Assembly (NCBI GenBank): GCA_023136395.1
Contig: JAGLRI010000089.1
Coordinates: 1-5,605, forward strand
Source: Candidatus Bathyarchaeota archaeon
GTDB lineage: Archaea > Thermoproteota > Bathyarchaeia > Bathyarchaeales > Bathyarchaeaceae
DNA: 5,605 nt
Reading direction: 5' to 3'
Part shown: positions 1-4,500 of the stretch, in pieces
How the letters are laid out: every line of letters starts with the position of its first letter
How positions within the stretch are numbered: the stretch's first letter is position 1
Made by a program: the position numbers and the translations under genes
The notes under the pieces: generated by a model
Databases searched by the model: none
Told to the model about the DNA's origin: nothing
What the model saw: the letters and a program-made list of their open reading frames with translations, nothing else

Positions 1-2
1 AC

Positions 3-150
3 TTCGAAATTATTCGAACCTTAGGTAACTTAAAAAGATTACTTATATTCATCAGAAAATGCACAAATTAAAACGCATGCAAGAGGTGTATCTGGTTCTC
101 CTCTAGGGTATATTTATGAAGATGAAATTAAAATTCATTGTAGTAGTTAG
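3..150 (+). pseudogene. Possible 3' end of an upstream gene, split by a one-base frameshift
   Basis: Frame 3 opens at the left edge (FEIIRTLGNLK), and frame 1 then runs from about base 34 to a TAG at 148-150, ending in GSPLGYIYEDEIKIHCSS. The two frames meet at the A5 run at 32-36; removing one A would join them into one continuous protein end. Frame 1 has a stop at 31-33 and no start codon after it, so it cannot be a separate gene as written. The stop would lie 24 nt before the RuBisCO ATG, a spacing that suits an operon. The reading is weak: about 38 open codons can occur by chance. I do not recognise the product. It could be a decayed gene, a sequencing or assembly error in the A run, or non-coding leader. 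Confidence 0.3.
109..116 (+). promoter_or_regulatory. Weak TATA-like element upstream of the RuBisCO gene
   Basis: TATATTTA resembles the archaeal TATA box. It would place transcription start near 135-142 and give a leader of about 35 nt before the ATG at 175. It lies inside the putative end of the upstream gene, so the RuBisCO gene may instead be read through from upstream. Confidence 0.25.
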
Positions 151-165
151 TAAGGTTTGTAGGAT

Positions 166-170
166 GGTGA
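166..170 (+). promoter_or_regulatory. Ribosome binding site of the RuBisCO gene
   Basis: GGTGA matches part of the archaeal Shine-Dalgarno GGAGGTGA and stands 4 nt before the ATG at 175, which supports that start. Confidence 0.6.
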
Positions 171-174
171 ATAT

Positions 175-1395
175 ATGCGTTATATTGACTTCGTTGATCT
201 CCAATATGAGCCTCTAGAAACTGAAATCATTTGCAATTTTCAAGTCGAGCCTCGCGGTATTTCTATAGAGGAAGCCGCAGGTGGAGTAGCGGCAGAGAGC
301 TCGATAGGGACCTGGACCGAACTCACGACAATCAAACCCTATGTCAAGAAGCTCAAAGCTACTGTTTTTCAGATCGAGGAAAATAACATCAAGATTGCGT
401 ATCCTGTTGAACTTTTCGAGGTAGGAAACATGCCAAACATCCTAAGCAGTGTGGCAGGTAACTGCTTCGGTTTAGAAGCCCTTCAACATCTAAGGTTAAA
501 TGACATTCACCTTCCTGAGGGTCTTGTGAGAAGTTTTAAAGGACCTAAATATGGGATAGAGGGTGTACGTCGACTTCTTCGAGTGAAAGATCGCCCATTG
601 GTAGGTACAATTATCAAACCTAAACTTGGATTGAAGACTCACGACCATGCTGAGGTTTCATACGAAGCATGGGTTGGTGGCTGTGACATTGTGAAGGATG
701 ATGAGAACCTAAGCAGTCAGAGTTTCAATCCTTTTGAGGATCGAGTGGTAGCAACCTTGGAAAAAAGGGATAAGGCAGAGGAGGAAACAGGAGAGAAAAA
801 AGTTTATATGGTTAATGTAACTGCGCCTGTGGAGGAAATGCTTAGAAGAGTAGATTTTGTTGAGAATCATGGCGGGAGATATATGATGGTTGACATCATA
901 ACCTGTGGTTTCTCTGCCCTTCAATCACTGCGAGACAAAAATTCCGACCTAGTTATACATGCCCATAGGGCGGGTCACGCTACTTTCACACGGTTTAGCC
1001 GTCACGGCATCAATATGAAGGTGATAGCTAAATTATCAAGAATCATTGGTGTGGATCAGCTTCATGTGGGAACCGTCGTTGGGAAGATGTCTGAAACAAA
1101 GGAAGAGGTGCTCAATAATGTTGAAGCTCTTAAACAACCGCTATATGGTTTATTGAGGGTTATGCCAGTAGCCTCGGGAGGTCTCCACCCTGGCTTAATA
1201 CCTGAACTCGTTAAGATTTTTGGTAAAGATTTCATCATTCAGGCTGGAGGAGGCGTTCATGGTCATCCAATGGGAACAGCAAATGGTGCAACTGCGATGA
1301 GGCAGGCTGTTGATGCAGGGATAAAAGGTTATTCTCTCAGTAGATATGCAAAAGAACACGAGGAACTTGCAGCCGCACTTAAGACATGGTCATAA
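175..1395 (+). CDS. rbcL: Form III (archaeal) ribulose-1,5-bisphosphate carboxylase large subunit
   Basis: This 406-residue protein should convert ribulose 1,5-bisphosphate, CO2 and water into two 3-phosphoglycerates in the cytoplasm. All catalytic positions (spinach numbers in brackets) are visible: E41 (60), T46/W47 (65/66) in ESSIGTWTEL, N96 (123), K148 and K150 (175/177) in GTIIKPKLGL, the carbamylated K174 (201) with D176/E177 (203/204) in KDDE, H264/R265 (294/295), H297 (327), K304 of loop 6 (334) in GTVVGKM, S334-G336 (379-381), and G358/G359 (403/404). A RuBisCO-like Form IV protein would lack several of these, so carboxylase activity is expected. The sequence fits archaeal Form III by eye. 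At 406 residues it is slightly short: the segment after loop 6 is compact, as I recall it being in Thermococcales, and the C-terminal tail is brief. In archaea this enzyme serves AMP salvage or a phosphoribulokinase-dependent cycle; no partner gene is present here to decide between them. The start is supported by GGTGA. Confidence 0.95.
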   Translation: MRYIDFVDLQYEPLETEIICNFQVEPRGISIEEAAGGVAAESSIGTWTELTTIKPYVKKLKATVFQIEENNIKIAYPVELFEVGNMPNILSSVAGNCFGLEALQHLRLNDIHLPEGLVRSFKGPKYGIEGVRRLLRVKDRPLVGTIIKPKLGLKTHDHAEVSYEAWVGGCDIVKDDENLSSQSFNPFEDRVVATLEKRDKAEEETGEKKVYMVNVTAPVEEMLRRVDFVENHGGRYMMVDIITCGFSALQSLRDKNSDLVIHAHRAGHATFTRFSRHGINMKVIAKLSRIIGVDQLHVGTVVGKMSETKEEVLNNVEALKQPLYGLLRVMPVASGGLHPGLIPELVKIFGKDFIIQAGGGVHGHPMGTANGATAMRQAVDAGIKGYSLSRYAKEHEELAAALKTWS

Positions 1396-1417
1396 CATTC
1401 ACATGATGGGGAAAGAC

Positions 1418-1456
1418 AAAAATATCATAAAAAGGATTCACCGCTAATAGAAAAAA
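1418..1456 (-). terminator. T-tracts ending the PadR-type regulator transcript
   Basis: Read on the minus strand, three T runs (complements of A at 1451-1456, 1429-1433 and 1418-1422) lie 56-96 nt after the regulator's stop codon. Archaeal termination relies mainly on such T-runs. No strong stem precedes them; there is only a weak CTAATA/TATTAG inverted repeat at 1444-1449 and 1463-1468. Confidence 0.35.
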
Positions 1457-1490
1457 TGTCATTATTAGTAGAAGGAATCAATTACGTGCA

Positions 1491-1513
1491 TTTTTTTATT
1501 GACAGTTTTTTTT
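1491..1513 (+). terminator. Tandem T-tracts ending the RuBisCO transcript
   Basis: T7 at 1491-1497 and T8 at 1506-1513 lie about 95-118 nt after the RuBisCO stop. They match the U-rich terminators used by archaeal RNA polymerase. The second run overlaps the stop codon of the convergent regulator gene, so the gap between the two convergent genes appears to carry terminators for both directions. Confidence 0.5.
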
Positions 1514-1838
1514 AGTTTCCGTCGTATTCTTGAAAGATTTCTCCGAAAGCGGCACAGAAATATCTGCAAGCTTTTTCTAATCCTTCTCTGCCAGTCTCGG
1601 ACAAGGTGTAAATGGTTGCCCTACCCTTTCTTTCCATTTCCACCAGCCCTTTTATCCGGAGATCTTTCAGAGCGGGATATATGGTTCCAGGTGTTGGTTT
1701 AGTCCCCCTCCTCTTTTCCAGCTCTTCGGATATTTCTTTTCCGTTCATGGATCTTTTTGAGAGGAGCCAGAGTATGTAGAAAGATAACATGCCGCGCATA
1801 TCACAGCAGTTCGGAGTTTCAGGACAGCTTTCGTTCAT
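1512..1838 (-). CDS. PadR-family winged-helix repressor, cysteine-rich, probable metal(loid) sensor
   Basis: This 108-residue protein is a PadR-type DNA-binding regulator. The winged-helix core covers about residues 14-85: a first helix MLSFYILWLL, then MNGKEISEELEKR, the recognition segment with the family hallmark TPGTIYPALKDL (49-60), and the wing GLVEMERKGRATIYTLSETG. The usual long C-terminal dimer helix is short (84-103). Five cysteines stand out: C5, C11 and C12 before the core, and C91 and C95 in the last helix. Paired thiols at both ends of a small winged-helix dimer could bind As(III), as in ArsR-type sensors, but that is inference. The gene is divergent from arsM, which supports a role as arsenic-responsive repressor. 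No Shine-Dalgarno precedes the ATG, and a TATA box about 25-30 nt upstream suggests a leaderless mRNA. Confidence 0.85.
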   Translation of the reverse strand: MNESCPETPNCCDMRGMLSFYILWLLSKRSMNGKEISEELEKRRGTKPTPGTIYPALKDLRIKGLVEMERKGRATIYTLSETGREGLEKACRYFCAAFGEIFQEYDGN

Positions 1839-1863
1839 GTTTTAATATTGGGTTTCCAATACA

Positions 1864-1871
1864 TTTATATA
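1864..1871 (+). promoter_or_regulatory. TATA box of the arsM promoter
   Basis: TTTATATA is a close match to the archaeal TATA box. Transcription would start near 1890-1895, leaving a leader of about 20-25 nt that contains the GGTGG ribosome binding site before the ATG at 1916. Confidence 0.5.
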
Positions 1872-1880
1872 TTTCGAAAC
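1864..1880 (-). promoter_or_regulatory. TATA box and A-rich BRE-like element of the PadR-type regulator promoter
   Basis: On the minus strand an A-rich CGAAA motif leads into TATATAAA (complement of 1864-1871). Transcription would begin around 1838-1845, at or just before the ATG at 1838. The regulator is therefore probably leaderless, and its core promoter overlaps that of arsM. Confidence 0.5.
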
Positions 1881-1885
1881 ATATA
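1866..1885. promoter_or_regulatory. Candidate operator: 20-bp imperfect palindrome between the regulator and arsM
   Basis: The sequence is centred between bases 1875 and 1876 on the perfect palindrome TTTCGAAA (1872-1879). It extends to TATAT and ATATA arms with a single mismatched pair (A1871/C1880), so 9 of 10 base pairs are symmetric. It overlaps the TATA elements of both divergent genes, where a bound dimer would block TBP. A second inverted pair, GTTTC (1852-1856) and GAAAC (1876-1880), flanks the TATA box. Binding by the neighbouring PadR-type protein is inferred. Confidence 0.45.
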
Positions 1886-1905
1886 GGACATCCGATAAGT
1901 TAAGT

Positions 1906-1910
1906 GGTGG
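1906..1910 (+). promoter_or_regulatory. Ribosome binding site that sets the arsM start at 1916
   Basis: GGTGG lies 5 nt before the ATG at 1916. An in-frame GTG at 1904 would add only four residues (MVGK), has no ribosome binding site of its own, and would place this motif inside the gene. The ATG is therefore preferred. Confidence 0.55.
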
Positions 1911-1915
1911 GAAAG

Positions 1916-2668
1916 ATGGAGGATTCTAAGGTAAAAGAGGTTGTAAAAAAGAGGTATGGTGAGATAGCGAAAAACGAAGAATCGTGCTGTCCATCATGCA
2001 GTTGCGGACCCTCTACTAGAGACGTAGCGTTGCAAATAGGTTACTCTGAGGAGGATCTAGATAATATTCCGGGTGGCTCAAGCATGGGTTTAGGTTGTGG
2101 AAATCCTGTTGCGTTGTCTCGTTTGAAGGAGGGTGAAATCGTCCTAGATTTAGGTTCTGGAGGTGGGATCGACGCTTTTCTAGCAGCCAAGAAAGTGGGA
2201 GCAAAGGGAAAGGTGATTGGTGTTGATATGACTGAGGAAATGATCCAGAGAGCCATTAGCACAGCTTCTGAATATGGTTATGAAAACATCGAGTTCAGAT
2301 TGGGCGAAATAGAAAAGTTACCAGTTGAAGACAATTCAGTAGATGTTGTCATTAGCAATTGCGTAATCAACCTATCTCCGGACAAGAAAAAGGTGTTTCA
2401 AGAAACCTTCAGAGTCCTAAAGCCCAATGGAAGAATAATGATCTCGGACATAGTTACAGAGGGAGAGTTACCCACAGAAGTCAAGAAGAGTTTCGACGCT
2501 TGGGCTAGTTGTGTCGCAGGCGCTCTTGAGAAAAATCAATATTTAAACACCATAAGAGAGGTGGGATTCAAAGACGTTAAGATCGTTTCGGAATCAACGT
2601 ATAATATGGACGTTTCCCAAAAATTAAAGGGAAAAATTACAAGTGTTCAAGTAGAAGCTATCAAATAA
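1916..2668 (+). CDS. arsM: Arsenite S-adenosylmethionine methyltransferase
   Basis: This cytoplasmic enzyme transfers methyl groups from SAM to thiol-bound As(III), giving mono-, di- and possibly volatile trimethylated arsenicals. With the ATG at 1916 it has 250 residues, normal for prokaryotic ArsM. The class I methyltransferase fold is clear: motif I VLDLGSGGG (76-84), the acidic strand end VIGVDMTEEM (100-109), and VVISNCVINLSPDK (144-157) followed by VLKPNGRIMISD. The arsenic-binding cysteines are in the expected places: C61 in GLGCGNP, C149 in SNCVINL, and C199 in WASCVAGAL. They appear equivalent to C72, C174 and C224 of the algal enzyme. A cluster C24/C25/C28/C30 near the N-terminus may supply the fourth thiol. 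The SNCVINL and SCVAGAL signatures separate it from UbiE-type methyltransferases. It is divergent from a cysteine-rich PadR-type regulator, which probably controls it. An alternative start is GTG 1904. Confidence 0.93.
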   Translation: MEDSKVKEVVKKRYGEIAKNEESCCPSCSCGPSTRDVALQIGYSEEDLDNIPGGSSMGLGCGNPVALSRLKEGEIVLDLGSGGGIDAFLAAKKVGAKGKVIGVDMTEEMIQRAISTASEYGYENIEFRLGEIEKLPVEDNSVDVVISNCVINLSPDKKKVFQETFRVLKPNGRIMISDIVTEGELPTEVKKSFDAWASCVAGALEKNQYLNTIREVGFKDVKIVSESTYNMDVSQKLKGKITSVQVEAIK

Positions 2669-2812
2669 TGAATAAAATCATCAGATGCATCCAATCACCG
2701 GTTTGCCACACAGAGTTCTCTACTACTTAAGTTTGTATATTAATCAAATCAAATATTCCTAGAGGGAAGAAGTGTGAACTAGAGTAGATTATAATCATTG
2801 TTCTAACCCTTG

Positions 2813-2876
2813 TCTTCATAGTTAAAATGGACGTAAATTGTAGAGATTTTGGATGTTTGACAGCTTCTTCATAGTT
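2813..2876. repeat. 11-bp direct repeat upstream of the transporter gene
   Basis: TCTTCATAGTT occurs at 2813-2823 and again at 2866-2876. Each copy is followed, 2-3 bases later, by AATGG. The copies are 53 bp apart, about five helical turns, so a protein bound to both would sit on the same DNA face. They lie about 27-90 bp upstream of the inferred TATA box of the transporter gene, a position suited to an activator or regulator. The role is inferred. Confidence 0.4.
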
Positions 2877-2902
2877 CAATGGTGTATGATCTAAGCAATA
2901 AC

Positions 2903-2910
2903 TATAAATT
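2903..2910 (+). promoter_or_regulatory. TATA box of the MFS transporter gene
   Basis: TATAAATT would start transcription near 2930, about 20 nt before the ATG at 2951. It lies downstream of the longer open-frame ATG at 2879, which argues against that upstream start. Confidence 0.45.
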
Positions 2911-2939
2911 GGTTGTTTTATTGTATCCTTCCCTCACTT

Positions 2940-2943
2940 GGAG
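2940..2943 (+). promoter_or_regulatory. Ribosome binding site that sets the transporter start at 2951
   Basis: GGAG stands 7 nt before the ATG at 2951. The upstream in-frame ATG at 2879 has no comparable motif. Confidence 0.5.
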
Positions 2944-2950
2944 CATAAAA

Positions 2951-4174
2951 ATGACGAATATTGTAACAAAGAATAATCGGTTTAGATTTGGTTTCTCTCC
3001 TCTCCTAGTCATCTTTATGACGATATTCATAGATTTAACGGGATTTGGAATGATCCTTCCTCTTCTTCCATTCTACGCTGCAAAATTCCAAGCGGGCTCT
3101 TCAGCATTAGGAATGTTAGTGGCCTCGTTTGCGTTAATGCAATTCATCTCATCACCCATACTTGGAAAGATATCTGATGACGCAGGAAGGAAGCCGGTTC
3201 TTCTATTGTCCATATTAACTTCAATAGCTAGTTTCATTATTTTCGCAGTAGCTAACTCATTCATCATACTCTTACTCTCCAGAATAATAGCGGGAATAGC
3301 AACTGAGGTGGGAGTAGCACAGGCGTATATCGCAGACGTAACTAGCGAGAAAGAAAGGGCAAAAGGGATAGGCAGAGTTGGTGCGGCACAGGGAGCAGGA
3401 TTTATAGTAGGGCCGGTAATAGGAGGATTTCTGAGTAGCTATGGGTTCTGGGCTGCTGGCTACGCTGCTGCAGTTCTTGCACTCGTAAACTTTGTATTCG
3501 TATTTTTCTTCTTGCCTGAAACAAATGTCAATAAAGGCTTGCATATTAGTTCAAGCTCAAAAGAGAGTATTCCTACTAGAATAGTAAACGCCCTATCAAA
3601 ACCTTTGATAGGCACCATTCTTGCGATACTATTTATTATGAGTCTTGCGTTCTCAGCTATTCCCGTCATCATGCCCATTCTAGGAATAACCCTTTTCGGT
3701 CTCAAATCAGACGCTATGGCCTTCTTTTTTGTATATATTGGATTTGTTCAGATCTTATTCCAAGGTTTCGCGGTAGGAGAACTTGCGAAAAGGCTTGGCG
3801 AAGAGAAAATGTTAGTTTTTGGATCGTTATTGATGACAATTAGCCTGTTTTTAATGGCTTTTGTTCCAAACATCACCGTTTTTCTGGCACTAACTACAAT
3901 AATGGTGATAGGTGGTGGAATAGTGGGAACAGCAGTCCCCAGCTTCATCTCTAAGAAAAACCCAGCAAATGAACAAGGAAGCATGTTAGGAGTCACCCAA
4001 TCCGTATCAAGTATAGCACGAGTTCCCGGGCCCTTGATCGCAGGTTTTGTATCCGATTTTGCAGGAATAACCGCCCCTTTCTTCGTAAGTTCATTTCTGT
4101 TGCTTGTTGCATCCATTCTAGGAATAAGAGTCTACATTAAAACAAAAAGTCCTAATCTTCAACAAAATATATAA
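2951..4174 (+). CDS. Major facilitator superfamily transporter, drug:H+ antiporter type (DHA1-like)
   Basis: A cytoplasmic-membrane protein of 407 residues, with about 12 hydrophobic helices in two halves joined by a polar loop near 191-217 (NVNKGLHISSSSKES). TM1 carries the family-typical IDLTGFGMILPLLPFYA (27-43). Motif A of the MFS, GKISDDAGRKP (72-82), lies in the loop between TM2 and TM3. SRIIAGIATEVGVAQAYIADVT (110-131) matches motif B with R111. GAAQGAGFIVGPVIGG (144-159) is antiporter motif C in TM5, which points to proton-coupled export rather than uptake. The second half has a motif A echo at GELAKRLGEEK (276-286). Export of drugs, dyes or a toxic metabolite is likely; the substrate is unknown. 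An upstream in-frame ATG at 2879 would add 24 residues not expected in this family, but the TATA box and GGAG both favour 2951. Lying downstream of arsM, it might export methylarsenicals, but there is no ArsB, Acr3, ArsP or ArsJ signature. Confidence 0.88.
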   Translation: MTNIVTKNNRFRFGFSPLLVIFMTIFIDLTGFGMILPLLPFYAAKFQAGSSALGMLVASFALMQFISSPILGKISDDAGRKPVLLLSILTSIASFIIFAVANSFIILLLSRIIAGIATEVGVAQAYIADVTSEKERAKGIGRVGAAQGAGFIVGPVIGGFLSSYGFWAAGYAAAVLALVNFVFVFFFLPETNVNKGLHISSSSKESIPTRIVNALSKPLIGTILAILFIMSLAFSAIPVIMPILGITLFGLKSDAMAFFFVYIGFVQILFQGFAVGELAKRLGEEKMLVFGSLLMTISLFLMAFVPNITVFLALTTIMVIGGGIVGTAVPSFISKKNPANEQGSMLGVTQSVSSIARVPGPLIAGFVSDFAGITAPFFVSSFLLLVASILGIRVYIKTKSPNLQQNI

Positions 4175-4271
4175 CAAAAATGTCTCACATTCCTACTTCC
4201 TCAATATAATACCCATGTCGAAAATTAACATAATTCTTGCATAATTCATCTAGAATAATGGTAGACCTGGC

Positions 4272-4283
4272 GGTATTCATACC
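4272..4283. repeat. Short inverted repeat GGTAT-TC-ATACC
   Basis: Five perfectly paired bases on each side of a 2-nt centre form a compact dyad typical of a small dimeric repressor site or a chance palindrome. It lies about 100 nt after the transporter stop, with no TATA box close enough to assign it to a promoter. Confidence 0.25.
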
Positions 4284-4290
4284 AAATTAA

Positions 4291-4341
4291 GTGCGAATCT
4301 TTATCTAATGCTGGTTCGCATAGTGAATCATCACGTTTTTT
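4291..4341 (+). terminator. Hairpin followed by a T6 tract, possible transporter terminator
   Basis: A stem pairs 4291-4299 (core TGCGAA) with 4313-4321 (core TTCGCA): nine pairs including two G-U wobbles, with a 13-nt loop. A T6 run follows at 4336-4341, separated by a second small dyad GTGA/TCAC (4323-4334). The T run gives a plausible archaeal stop for the transporter transcript. The stem is too far from the T-run for a classic bacterial terminator, so it may also be a stable 3' end or part of a small RNA. Confidence 0.35.
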
Positions 4342-4460
4342 GTGAGCTTTATCAGTTTAATCCAGAGAGAACTTACGAAAGCGGAAAGATTAATAATGGT
4401 TATTTGAGAACTCGTGAAAAAGCTCAATCGTAAAAGAAAATAGAAAAATCTAAGGTTTCG

Positions 4461-4478
4461 GATATTAAGTATATCTTA
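4461..4478. promoter_or_regulatory. Overlapping inverted repeats and TATA-like element before the coiled-coil gene
   Basis: GATAT (4461-4465) pairs with ATATC (4471-4475), and TAAG (4466-4469) pairs with CTTA (4475-4478). The AT-rich centre includes a TATA-like GTATAT about 28 nt before the TTG start. If it is the promoter, the transcript would begin almost at the start codon, which conflicts with use of the GGGG ribosome binding site. It may instead be an operator or chance AT-rich symmetry. Confidence 0.25.
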
Positions 4479-4486
4479 GTTACAAA

Positions 4487-4490
4487 GGGG
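4487..4490 (+). promoter_or_regulatory. Ribosome binding site that sets the TTG start at 4501
   Basis: AAAGGGGAT places a G4 run 10 nt before the TTG at 4501. The frame is closed upstream by TAG at 4477-4479, with no ATG or GTG between, so TTG is the only start that keeps the whole open frame. The first in-frame ATG is at 4666. Confidence 0.4.
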
Positions 4491-4500
4491 ATTTGCGATA

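Larger units (their letters stand above)
2669..2950. other. Intergenic region between arsM and the MFS transporter gene
   Basis: This 282-nt gap has no convincing gene; the longest readings on either strand are short and lack ribosome binding sites. No T-rich terminator is obvious after arsM, so read-through toward the transporter is possible. The gap contains an 11-bp direct repeat, a TATA box and the ribosome binding site of the downstream gene, listed separately. Confidence 0.6.
4175..4500. other. Intergenic region between the transporter and the coiled-coil protein gene
   Basis: This 326-nt gap has no gene I can defend. It holds a 12-bp near-palindrome, a 9-bp hairpin, a T6 tract, and inverted repeats close to the next start, which are listed separately. 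A 41-codon reading at 4308-4433 has no ribosome binding site and overlaps the hairpin. Confidence 0.55.

Noticed and set aside
1499..1702. Plus-strand open frame opposite the regulator gene
   Set aside because: It is a shadow of the PadR-type gene on the other strand, with low-complexity F/R/P content and no family features.
2668..2730. A short peptide reading starting in the TAATG overlap at the arsM stop, with two cysteines
   Set aside because: It has fewer than 25 codons and no separate ribosome binding site; too little to call a gene.
2879..2950. Upstream ATG for the transporter that would add 24 residues
   Set aside because: No Shine-Dalgarno, the probable TATA box lies inside it, and the added residues do not look like the start of this family. 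ATG 2951 with GGAG is better.
3748..4116. Minus-strand open frame of 122 codons opposite the transporter
   Set aside because: It is the complement of a membrane protein gene with clear MFS motifs, and has no independent promoter, ribosome binding site or domain.
4308..4433. A 41-codon open reading (MLVRIVNHHVFCELYQF... to TAA at 4431-4433)
   Set aside because: There is no ribosome binding site before the ATG, it overlaps a hairpin and T-tract, and no family is recognisable. It stays a chance reading unless homologues are found.
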